A stretch of DNA of 64,000 nt. Origin: Micromonospora sp. MW-13. GTDB taxonomy: Bacteria; Actinomycetota; Actinomycetes; Mycobacteriales; Micromonosporaceae. Positions 35,266 to 43,035 of the stretch are shown here, one piece after another. Below the pieces are notes generated by a model. The model was not told where the DNA came from. It was given only the letters and a program-made list of their open reading frames with translations, and searched no databases. The DNA lies in contig NZ_QKKX01000064.1 of assembly GCF_003434305.1 (NCBI RefSeq), positions 1 through 64,000 on the forward strand, in the 5' to 3' direction. How positions within the stretch are numbered: position 1 is the first letter of the stretch; the number at the start of each line of letters is the position of its first letter. Both the position numbers and the translations under genes were made by a program.

Positions 35266-35928
35266 TCACGGGTTGGGCGTGGGGTGGGTGGTGCTCGCGG
35301 GCTCCGGCCCGGTTGCGGCCGGGGCGGGATCCGGGTCGGGGAGCCAGCGGTGGACCCGGACCGCGGCGGGCACGACCGTGCGTCCGGCCTCGACGTCGTG
35401 ATAGCCGTCCAGGACGACCTCGGCGACGGTCGCCTCCTGGCCGGGGTCGACGGCCGGCACCGTCCCGGTGGCCCGCTGCGTCGCCGGGTCGAACGCGGCG
35501 CCGGGCACCGGGGCCAGCACGGTGACACCACCCCGTTCGAGGGTCAGCTCAAGGCTGGCGGCATAGCTGCGCAGCATGTCCGCCGCCGCGGCGGCGTCGA
35601 ACCCGGCGGGCAGTCCCGCGGCGGTGCGTAGCAGGTCGTGGCGCAGCCGCTGGAGGTCGGTCAGCAACGGGCGGAGCAGAAGCAGCCGTTCGCCGGCCCG
35701 CAGGCGCTGGTTCTCCTCGTGCAGCCGGTCGATGACCTGCTCGCGGGCCGCCGCGCGGTGGTGTTCGCGGGCGACCTCGGCCCGCAGCCCGGCGAGTTCG
35801 TCGCCCAGCCGCTGCGCCAGTTCGTCCAGCCGGTCCGGGCCCGTGGCGGGCTCCGGGGCGATCGCCTGCGGGCCCGTCGTCCCGACGGCGGGTTCCTCCT
35901 CGGCGGGACCCTGCGGTTCCTCGTGCAC
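35266..35928 (-). CDS. GrpE-like nucleotide-exchange factor
   Basis: A 220-residue protein with the GrpE plan: a disordered acidic N-terminus, a long coiled-coil helix (~30-75, LDELAQRLGDELAGLRAEVA), the four-helix region LLRPLLTDLQRLRHDLLR and a C-terminal beta domain containing VAEVVLDGYHD where canonical GrpE has VVEVLQKGY. It would exchange nucleotide on the adjacent Hsp70. GTG 35928 has AGGGAG upstream. It heads the seven-gene minus-strand operon (35928 to 25555), with a GTCCGTCAG motif 54 nt upstream. The tail is proline/threonine-rich. Confidence 0.82.
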   Translation of the reverse strand: MHEEPQGPAEEEPAVGTTGPQAIAPEPATGPDRLDELAQRLGDELAGLRAEVAREHHRAAAREQVIDRLHEENQRLRAGERLLLLRPLLTDLQRLRHDLLRTAAGLPAGFDAAAAADMLRSYAASLELTLERGGVTVLAPVPGAAFDPATQRATGTVPAVDPGQEATVAEVVLDGYHDVEAGRTVVPAAVRVHRWLPDPDPAPAATGPEPASTTHPTPNP

Positions 35929-35982
35929 CCCGTGCTCCCTCCCTGGTCCCTTCCGCTGTCGCGGCGGGCGTCTCGGTCATGT

Positions 35983-35991
35983 CTGACGGAC
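35983..35991 (-). promoter_or_regulatory. GTCCGTCAG cluster motif, copy 4
   Basis: Exact copy on the minus strand, 54 nt upstream of the grpE-like start. With copy 5 it forms a divergent pair 26 nt apart in one short intergenic region. Confidence 0.6.
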
Positions 35992-36017
35992 CGCGTCCGC
36001 CGGCGTCGGGCGGTCCC

Positions 36018-36026
36018 GTCCGTCAG
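36018..36026 (+). promoter_or_regulatory. GTCCGTCAG cluster motif, copy 5
   Basis: Exact copy 37 nt upstream of the VWA gene start at 36064, in the orientation of that operon. Confidence 0.6.
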
Positions 36027-36063
36027 GCACAGTCGACGGACGGCACGGGCGGAGGACGATCAG

Positions 36064-37605
36064 GTGGGCAGTGTTCGACGTACGGCCGCGGGTTTCCTGG
36101 CGACGCTCGCGGCGCTGGCCGCCGTGGGTCTGCCCGGCGGCCCGGTGACGGCGGCCCCGGCGACCGGCGACGAGGTGTACGCGGCGCTCGGCGTCAACCG
36201 GGTGGCGGGCGACTACGTGGTGCTGGTGGACGTGTCCCGTTCGATGCGCGAGGGCCGGCGGTACGAGCGGGTGAAGGCGTCGCTGCGGTCGTTCCTCGCC
36301 GCGCTCGCGCCGGACGACCGGATCGCCCTGGTGACCTTCGCCGACTCGGCGCGGGTGGTGCACGACGGCCCGGCCGGCCGCTCTCCCGACCAGGTCGTCG
36401 GCAAGCTGCCGCGCACCGCCGACGGGCGGCACACCGACATCGGCGCGGCGATCGAGACGAGCCTGCGGCTGTTGAACCGCCAGGGCACGCCGCAGATCGC
36501 CACGGTCGTCCTGCTCACCGACGGGCGGCACGACCCGCCGGCCGGCAGCGCGTACCCGTTCGAGCAGGGGTACGCGTGGAACCAGCTCGCCGGGGCCGGC
36601 CGGTCGTTGCGGAAGACCTCCCTGAACGCGTACGCCGTGCCCCTGGCGGGGTCGACCGGCGCGCCGCTGCTGGCCAGGGTCTACCCGGGCGCCCGGATTC
36701 TCGCACCCGCGTCGATCGACCGGCTGGGCGCGCAGCTTGAGCAGCCCAAGTCCGCAGCTCGCGCGGCGAAGGCCCGCAGCGTGCTCGGCGACGACGCGGC
36801 CCACGGCATCCAGGTGACCTGGCCCGCCGCCACCGGCCGGCTCGACGGCGGCCGGACCCGGCTGGAGGTCCGGCTCCGGTCGACCGCCACGAGAATCCCG
36901 CTGGTGGTCGATCACCTCGCCGTGCGCAGTGACCGGCCGGACCTCCGGGTCACGGTGCCGGCCGGCCCGGTCGAGCTGCCCCCTGGCGGCACCGCGACCG
37001 TGCCGGTGACCGTCGAGTGGGACCCCGGACCCCGCCGGGTGGCGCCACTGTCCGAGGTCACGGCGAGCACGACGCTGAGCCTCAGCGGTGACGTGGGTTC
37101 GCCGTGGGCGGACGTGCTGACCGGCGATCTCGGGCTGGCCTTCCCGCCGCGACTGGACGGCGGGGTGACGAGCGTGTCCCTCTCCGCCCAGCGCGGCAGC
37201 CTCGGGTGGTGGGTCGCCGGCGGCGTCCTGCTGCTGGCCCTGGCCGGGGTCGGGTGGTGGGGGCGCCGGCGGCGGCTGAGCCCGCCCCTGGCCGGGACGC
37301 TGCGGGTACGCGCACCCGGCGGAGAGGAGCGCGAGCTGCCGCTGGCGGGCCGTCGGGCCGCGCTCACCGCCGGATCGGCGGGGCTGCCCGGGTACGGCGA
37401 GGTGACCGCGTCGCGTTCCTCCGCCGCGTCCGCCGAGATCCGCCTGGTGATCCGCTACTCCCCGGACGGCTCGGCCGCCGGCCGGCAGGCCGGCACCTGC
37501 GGCCCGGGCGAGACCGTGGAGCTGGGCGGTGCGGCGTTCACCTGGCGGCCCGCCGCGCCCGGGCGACGCGGCGGGGTGGCGAGCGTCTCGGGGACGGCAC
37601 GGTGA
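36064..37605 (+). CDS. membrane-anchored extracytoplasmic VWA-domain protein
   Basis: A 513-residue protein. A signal peptide (1 to ~32, ending VTAAPA) is followed by a VWA domain with MIDAS D56-V-S58-R-S60, TADGRHTDIGAAI and LLTDGRHDPP. Then come beta-rich domains, one membrane helix (~378-400, WWVAGGVLLLALAGVGWW), an RRRR stop-transfer and a cytoplasmic beta domain of ~110 residues that recalls an FHA- or FN3-like fold without clear motifs. It faces the outside and could sense a ligand in a metal-dependent way and signal inward. GTG 36064 has GGAGG 9 nt upstream. It starts a three-gene operon with the cyclase-like and caspase genes. Confidence 0.8.
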   Translation: MGSVRRTAAGFLATLAALAAVGLPGGPVTAAPATGDEVYAALGVNRVAGDYVVLVDVSRSMREGRRYERVKASLRSFLAALAPDDRIALVTFADSARVVHDGPAGRSPDQVVGKLPRTADGRHTDIGAAIETSLRLLNRQGTPQIATVVLLTDGRHDPPAGSAYPFEQGYAWNQLAGAGRSLRKTSLNAYAVPLAGSTGAPLLARVYPGARILAPASIDRLGAQLEQPKSAARAAKARSVLGDDAAHGIQVTWPAATGRLDGGRTRLEVRLRSTATRIPLVVDHLAVRSDRPDLRVTVPAGPVELPPGGTATVPVTVEWDPGPRRVAPLSEVTASTTLSLSGDVGSPWADVLTGDLGLAFPPRLDGGVTSVSLSAQRGSLGWWVAGGVLLLALAGVGWWGRRRRLSPPLAGTLRVRAPGGEERELPLAGRRAALTAGSAGLPGYGEVTASRSSAASAEIRLVIRYSPDGSAAGRQAGTCGPGETVELGGAAFTWRPAAPGRRGGVASVSGTAR

Positions 37606-38906
37606 CCGGCGTGGACGCCCGGCGCGAGGACGCGGTCGACGAGTTGCGGGAAGCCGACCTGCTCGCCCACGGTGAACTGGTCCCGGCCGGGGAGCGGGCC
37701 CCGGACGGGGGGTTGGCCGCCGCCCCGATCCCGGTGCGCTGCGGGCGGCCCCTGCTGTACCCCGTGCCCGTCGGGGACCTGCCGGTGTACCTGCGCCGCC
37801 GGGCCGAGGCGACGGGCGGGTCGTACGTCGGGGCCCTGTTCGCCTTCGACCTCGACGCCCTGCCGAGGGGGCAGCGGTACACGGCCGCGTGGTTCGAGGT
37901 GACGCTGGCCGACCTGCGGGCGCTGGCCGCGCGGCTGGACGGCGACGGCGGTGCCCTCGGCCTGACCTACCTCGCCGACGACGCCGAGCCGGCGTCGGCG
38001 ACCGCGACACACGTCGTGGCGGCGACCCGGACCCGCCCGGGCTGGCTGCGCAGGCTGGCGAGCCGGGCGGGAACGCCCCGCGCCCACGTCTTCGGGATCC
38101 ACCGTCACGAGTTCGGCTGGGCGTACGAGGACCCGCGCGGCGAGCTGCTGGTGCCCCGTGCCCACGGCATGCACGCGCTGCTGGAGTTGCCCGCCGGGAC
38201 GACCCGGGTCGCCGGGACCCTCGACGTCCGGGTGCGGGTCGCCGGTGGCCGGGAGCGGTACGGCGCGGGCCTGCGCGAGTCGGTGCGGTTCGACGAGACG
38301 CTGTCCCCGGGCTGCCCCGTGGACGGCGCGGCGGTCCGGCTGTGCATGGCCGCCGACGTGTCCGGCTACAGCAGGCGCAGCACCACCGCCGCGGAGCAGG
38401 TCCAGCGGGACCTGGTCGCACTGCTGTCCCGGGTGCGGCGGGCGGCCGGGGTGCCGGACTCCGACGTCGCCCCCCAACCGCAGGGCGACGGCCAGTTCAC
38501 CGTGCTGCCGGTCGGCATCGACGAGGCCGTGGTGATCTCCCGTCTGGTGCGCGGCCTGGAACGGCACCTGCGGGAGCTGAACACCGGCCGGGCACCGGCG
38601 GACCGGCTGCGGCTGCGGGTCGCGCTGCACCGGGGGCTGGTCAAGGCGGCTGCCAACGGCTGGGTCGGCGTGGCGGCCGTCGCGGTGCACCGCATCCTGG
38701 ACAGCCCGCCCCTACGCGAGGCGTTGGCCGCCCGGCCGGCGGTCGACTTCGTCCTCGGCCTGCCCGACGTGCTGTTCCAGGACGTCATCGCGCACGCGAC
38801 CCAACCGCCCCTGCCGGCGGATTTCGCCCCGGTCACGGTGGACCTGCCGGCCAAGGACTTCGTCGAACACGGCTGGTTGTACGTCGGCCCGGGGGCGGCC
38901 GGATGA
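37602..38906 (+). CDS. class III nucleotide-cyclase-like protein
   Basis: A 434-residue protein. Residues ~1-240 are an uncharacterised alpha/beta region (YTAAWFEVTLADLRALAARL). Residues ~245-430 resemble a compact class III cyclase domain: MAADVSGYSRRS with the first metal aspartate, PQGDGQFTVLP with the second, then RLRLRVALHRGLV and GVAAVAVHRILDS. Both metal aspartates are retained, but a full purine-binding set cannot be confirmed by eye. It may make a cyclic nucleotide signal for the neighbouring caspase or be a regulatory non-catalytic domain. It overlaps both neighbours by 4 nt. Confidence 0.7.
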   Translation: MTGVDARREDAVDELREADLLAHGELVPAGERAPDGGLAAAPIPVRCGRPLLYPVPVGDLPVYLRRRAEATGGSYVGALFAFDLDALPRGQRYTAAWFEVTLADLRALAARLDGDGGALGLTYLADDAEPASATATHVVAATRTRPGWLRRLASRAGTPRAHVFGIHRHEFGWAYEDPRGELLVPRAHGMHALLELPAGTTRVAGTLDVRVRVAGGRERYGAGLRESVRFDETLSPGCPVDGAAVRLCMAADVSGYSRRSTTAAEQVQRDLVALLSRVRRAAGVPDSDVAPQPQGDGQFTVLPVGIDEAVVISRLVRGLERHLRELNTGRAPADRLRLRVALHRGLVKAAANGWVGVAAVAVHRILDSPPLREALAARPAVDFVLGLPDVLFQDVIAHATQPPLPADFAPVTVDLPAKDFVEHGWLYVGPGAAG

Positions 38907-40879
38907 GCACCCTGTACGCCCTGCTGGTCGGCATCGACAGGTACCGCTCACCGGCGGTGCCGGACCTGCGCGGGTGCCGGACCGACATCGACGACGCCCT
39001 GGCCTACCTACAGAGCCGCACGGCCCCCGGGGTCGACCTCGACGCGCTCGTGCTGTCCGACGGGCAGGCCACCCGGGCGGCGGTGATCGGGGCGCTGCGG
39101 TCCCACCTCGGTCGGGCCCGCTCCGCGGACACCGCCCTGTTCTGGTTCAGCGGTCACGGGTCGCAGGCTCCCGCCCCGCGGTGGTGGTACGCCGAACCGT
39201 CCCACCTGGTGCAGACCCTGGTCTGCGCGGACAGCCGGCACGGCGGCGTGCCCGACCTGCTGGACAAGGAGCTGTCGATCCTGCTCGACGACGTCGCCCG
39301 CCGGGCGGGACACGTGGCCGTGGTGCTCGACAGCTGCCACTCCGCGGGCGCCACCCGGGAACTTGAGGACCGGGAACCGGGCGCGCGGGCCCGCGCGGTG
39401 GAGCCGATGCCGGCTCCGCCGGCGCGGGAGCTGCTGCCGGAGCTGACGGGCGGCGAGCCCGCCTCGCCGCCCGCGCCGGAGCACGTCGTCCTGGCCGCCA
39501 GCCGGTCGCACGAGGCGGCCCAGGAGATGGACCTGGGTGGCCGCCGGCGAGGGCTGTTCAGCTGGGCGCTGCTGCGCGCCCTCGGCCGGCTCGGCCCGAC
39601 GGCGACGTACCGGGACCTGCTGATCGCCGCGCAGGCCGAGGTGGAGCGGAACGCGTACCGGCAGGTGCCGCAGCTCGTTCCGCCCGGTCGCGGCATCGCC
39701 GACCGGCCCTTCCTCGGTGGCCGCCTCGCGCCGCCGCCGTCCGGCCTGGTGTTGCGGTATGCCCGCGACGGGTGGGAGGTCAATGCCGGGAGCTGCCACG
39801 GTCTGCCCCCGGCCCCCGACGCCACGGCGGGCGCGGTCCGCGTCGCCGTCGTCGGCGGGCCACCGGCGCGGGAGGCCGAGGTCGTCCAGCTGCTCGCCGA
39901 ACGGAGCCTGGTGGAGCCGGTGGGGTGGCGGCCCGAGCCGGACAGGCAGTACCGGGTGGTGCTCAGCCGGGTGCCGCTGCCGGCGACCACCGTGGCGGTG
40001 GGCGGCGTGGATCAGGACCGGGCCACCGCCGCCGCCCTGCTTGCCGCGCTCGGCACGGCCGGGCCGGACGGCGGGCCGTCACCGCACCTGCGTCCGGTCG
40101 ACCCGGCGGGCACCGAGACGGTCCCGGAACTGCGGGTACGGACGCCGAGCCCGGGCGTGGTTCGGGTGGAGGACCAGCATGGCGTCCGGTTGACCGGGGA
40201 CCTGACCGGCGTCGTCGGCGGCGGGGCGCGGCGGGCCGTCCGGGCGCTGGAGCACATCGCCCGGTGGCGGCAGCTGCGCGACCTCACCAACCCGGTGACC
40301 GGGTTGGCAGGCGCGGTGGCCGTCGAGGTTGTCGCGGCGCGACCGGGGGAGACGATCGCGCCGCTCACCCGCCCGCCGGTCGAGGCGGACGCGGACGGCG
40401 TGGTCAGGCTCCGCTACGAGCCCGGCCCGGCCGGGTGGGTGCCGCCCACCGTCTTCGTCCGGCTGCACAACCGCAGCGACCGGCGGCTGTTCTGCGTCCT
40501 GCTGGACCTGACCGAGCGGTTCCGGGCCCACGCGAACCTGTTTCCGGGCGATTACGTCGCCCTGGGCGGGCGCACGGCGGCCCTGCGGGGACGCCGGGTG
40601 GTGGCGTCCCTGCCGGCCGGCTCCGTGGTCGAACCGGGGAGGCGGGCGCGGGACTGGCTGAAGTTGGTGGTGGCGGAGGAGCAGTTCAGCGCGGAGCCGT
40701 TCGAGATGCCGGCGCTGGACGACCCGCGCGGCGCGGCCCGGGGGCCGCTCGCCGTCCAGGGCTTCCTCGGTCGCGCCGTCCAGCACCGCGACCTGGTGGC
40801 GTCCGCCGAGGACGGCGCGTACGACTGGGCGACCGTCACCGTCCCTCTCGTGATCGAGGTGCCCGGACCCGGGGACTGA
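38903..40879 (+). CDS. caspase-like cysteine protease (peptidase C14, metacaspase type)
   Basis: A 658-residue protein. Residues 1-~260 are the caspase fold with ALLVGIDRY at the first strand, catalytic H85 in FWFSGHGSQ and catalytic C145 in VLDSCHSAGA. The proposed dyad is intact. The C-terminal ~400 residues are a beta-rich domain with a VPPTVFVRLHNRSDRRLFCVLL segment, often found after such caspases and likely used for activation or membrane-proximal interaction. It is an effector candidate: activation would cleave cellular proteins after arginine or lysine, as in metacaspases. It is the last gene of the VWA-cyclase-caspase operon, followed by a bidirectional terminator. Confidence 0.86.
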   Translation: MSTLYALLVGIDRYRSPAVPDLRGCRTDIDDALAYLQSRTAPGVDLDALVLSDGQATRAAVIGALRSHLGRARSADTALFWFSGHGSQAPAPRWWYAEPSHLVQTLVCADSRHGGVPDLLDKELSILLDDVARRAGHVAVVLDSCHSAGATRELEDREPGARARAVEPMPAPPARELLPELTGGEPASPPAPEHVVLAASRSHEAAQEMDLGGRRRGLFSWALLRALGRLGPTATYRDLLIAAQAEVERNAYRQVPQLVPPGRGIADRPFLGGRLAPPPSGLVLRYARDGWEVNAGSCHGLPPAPDATAGAVRVAVVGGPPAREAEVVQLLAERSLVEPVGWRPEPDRQYRVVLSRVPLPATTVAVGGVDQDRATAAALLAALGTAGPDGGPSPHLRPVDPAGTETVPELRVRTPSPGVVRVEDQHGVRLTGDLTGVVGGGARRAVRALEHIARWRQLRDLTNPVTGLAGAVAVEVVAARPGETIAPLTRPPVEADADGVVRLRYEPGPAGWVPPTVFVRLHNRSDRRLFCVLLDLTERFRAHANLFPGDYVALGGRTAALRGRRVVASLPAGSVVEPGRRARDWLKLVVAEEQFSAEPFEMPALDDPRGAARGPLAVQGFLGRAVQHRDLVASAEDGAYDWATVTVPLVIEVPGPGD

Positions 40880-40902
40880 GCCGGCGGCGCCGGCCGGCTC
40901 AG
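40876..40902. terminator. bidirectional terminator between caspase and inactive-CHAT genes
   Basis: A perfect 10-bp stem (CTGAGCCGGC, 40876-40885, pairing with 40893-40902) with a 7-nt loop covers the stop codons of both convergent genes. Confidence 0.65.
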
Positions 40903-42998
40903 AGCCCGTGGTAGACCATGGCGCTGCGGTACTCCGGGTCGGCGAGGGCCGGGCCGGTGACGTCCATGGGGGCCGGTGTCAGCCCGGCCGGCGTCCTGCG
41001 GTCCGGGGACGCCAGCCACCGGCGCACCGCGCGGACCGCTGCGGCCGGCCGTAGCCCGCCGCGGACCAGCCCGGTGTGCAGGACGGCCAGCATCAGCGTG
41101 GCGACCGGGCGGGGCACCGGCCGGGCCCAGCCCACCACTCCGGTGAAGCCGGCAGCCAGGAACGCCTCGGCGAGCGGCCCGGACCCGTCGCCGGCGGGCG
41201 GCAGGATGACCAGGCCGCCCTCGGTCGCGGTACGCGTCGTCCGCCCGGTGATCGCGGCGGGGTCCAGGTCGGCCGGCCCGGCCAGCTCCAGCGCCCCGGT
41301 GACGCTGACGCCGCAGGTCAGGTGCAGCATCGACGCGTCGAGGCGGCGGCGTACCTCCTCCGGCGTGCCGGGGCCGTCGCTGCCTCCGTCGGCGCGGCCC
41401 AGGACGACCGCCCGGGGGTAGAGGCGGCGGCACAGGCGCACCAGGCCGGCCTCGTCGTGACCGCCCCGGGGGTCCACCACGAGCACCGGGGCCTCGGTGA
41501 CCCGGAGTGGGACCCGCCCGGCCAGCTCGCCCGCCTGCCGGGCGGAGGCGACGTGGGAGATCACGGCGTCGTCGTCGGGCAGGGGCTCGGCGCCGACGAC
41601 CACGACCCGGGGCGGCAGGGCCCCGTCGGGGCGGCCGTCGCGGAACCTGCCGTCGTCGGTGTGCAGCAGCAGGCGCGTCCCGTTCGGCCGGGACCAGGCC
41701 AGCGCCTGGACCCGGACGCCGTGCAGCGCCCGCGCCACCGGGACGAACCGGTCGTGGAGGGCGTCGCCGACCCGCCCCTCGGGGTTGCGCCCGTCGAGGA
41801 GCCTCGCCAGGTCGACGGCGAGCGGAACGGCGCCGGACGGGTCGGCGGGCAGGGCGTCCGCGGCGGTCGACAACGTCACGGCGGCGGCCCGGACGTCGTC
41901 GTCGACGTCCCCCCACCCGTCGTCGGCGTCGTCGCGCCCGCGCAGGTACAGCGCCACGGCCAGCACGGTCCGGTCGGCGGCGGTGGCGGCGGCGCCCGCC
42001 GCGTGGGTGACGGAGGTGGCCAGTCCCACCAGGTCGTCGACCAGCCCGGCCGGTGGCGGCGGCGCGTCCGGGCGCAGCAGGGCCGCGAGGGCGGCGTGCG
42101 GGTCGCCGCCGCCCGCCACCCGCTCCCGCAGGGCACGCCGCAGCGCCGCCAGGTCGACGGGCGCCGCCGACCGCCGGGCGCGGTCGCCGGCGCTGGGCAC
42201 CGGCTCCGGCCCGTGCAGGACCGTGACGGGGAAGTCCAGCGGGTCCACGGTGGCCGTCGCCCGAGCGCCGGGGAGGTTCGGCAGCCGCGGCATCCTGCCG
42301 GCTTCCACCCCGTCCGCCATCCGTCGCTGCACCTCCTGCATCGTGGCCATCGCCCGCATCACCGGCCCGAAGTCGATCGAGGTGCCGGTGAGGAGGCCGG
42401 CGTCGAGCCCGCCGAGCAGGTCCCGTACCGTCTCGGCGCACGTCAGCATGGCCCGCGCTCCCTCGGCGATCTCCGCACCGAGCAGGTCAGCGGCCAGCAC
42501 CTGCTGAAAACAGTCGATCGCCCGTTCCGCCTCCGCGCGGGCTGGCCGGTGGTCCGCTCCCGCCAGCAGGGTCGACGTTTCGAGCGACTGCAACCCGCGG
42601 ACGACCGCGGCCAGGTAGAGCTGGCCCAGGTTCAGCCGCGCGACGCACGTGAACACGGGTGGCAGGTTGGTCGCCGCGACCCCTTCCTCCAGCAGCCCGA
42701 TCGCCCGCTGCCGGTCGCTCTCCGGCCCGCCGTGCATGGCCTGCCGGGTGCCGAGGAACCAGCCCAGATGGCTGGCGACCTGTGCCCGCATCGGGTCGCC
42801 GGGCCGGAGATGGCCGTACGCCTCGGCCAGGCAGTCGATCGCCTCGTCGAGCGCGGGCAGGCCGACCGGCTGCCCGGGCCCGGCACGCCAGTACCGGTCG
42901 GCGAGGATCTGGAAGAGCTCGAGCAGCGGGCGCGTGCGTGCGGTTCCGGTCAGCCGGGTCAGCCGGGCCCTCAGCTCCTTCTCGGTGTCCTCTGCCAC
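40899..42998 (-). CDS. TPR-like protein with catalytically dead CHAT domain
   Basis: A 699-residue protein. The N-terminal ~300 residues are helical TPR-like repeats and the C-terminal ~300 resemble a CHAT protease domain. Comparison with the neighbour at 43036 shows loss of both catalytic residues: LHLTCGV stands where LHLACHG carries the histidine, and LVILPPAGDG where IVLAACRTG carries the cysteine. The fold-end motif AFLAAGFTGVVGWARPVP is retained. It is probably a pseudoprotease regulator or substrate receptor for its active paralogue. I chose GTG 42998, which follows GGAGAGGGAG; ATG 43076 is in frame but would overlap the upstream gene by 41 nt. Confidence 0.72.
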   Translation of the reverse strand: MAEDTEKELRARLTRLTGTARTRPLLELFQILADRYWRAGPGQPVGLPALDEAIDCLAEAYGHLRPGDPMRAQVASHLGWFLGTRQAMHGGPESDRQRAIGLLEEGVAATNLPPVFTCVARLNLGQLYLAAVVRGLQSLETSTLLAGADHRPARAEAERAIDCFQQVLAADLLGAEIAEGARAMLTCAETVRDLLGGLDAGLLTGTSIDFGPVMRAMATMQEVQRRMADGVEAGRMPRLPNLPGARATATVDPLDFPVTVLHGPEPVPSAGDRARRSAAPVDLAALRRALRERVAGGGDPHAALAALLRPDAPPPPAGLVDDLVGLATSVTHAAGAAATAADRTVLAVALYLRGRDDADDGWGDVDDDVRAAAVTLSTAADALPADPSGAVPLAVDLARLLDGRNPEGRVGDALHDRFVPVARALHGVRVQALAWSRPNGTRLLLHTDDGRFRDGRPDGALPPRVVVVGAEPLPDDDAVISHVASARQAGELAGRVPLRVTEAPVLVVDPRGGHDEAGLVRLCRRLYPRAVVLGRADGGSDGPGTPEEVRRRLDASMLHLTCGVSVTGALELAGPADLDPAAITGRTTRTATEGGLVILPPAGDGSGPLAEAFLAAGFTGVVGWARPVPRPVATLMLAVLHTGLVRGGLRPAAAVRAVRRWLASPDRRTPAGLTPAPMDVTGPALADPEYRSAMVYHGL

Positions 42999-43035
42999 GG
43001 TCTCCCTCTCCTGCACGGAGCCACCATCCGGCGGC

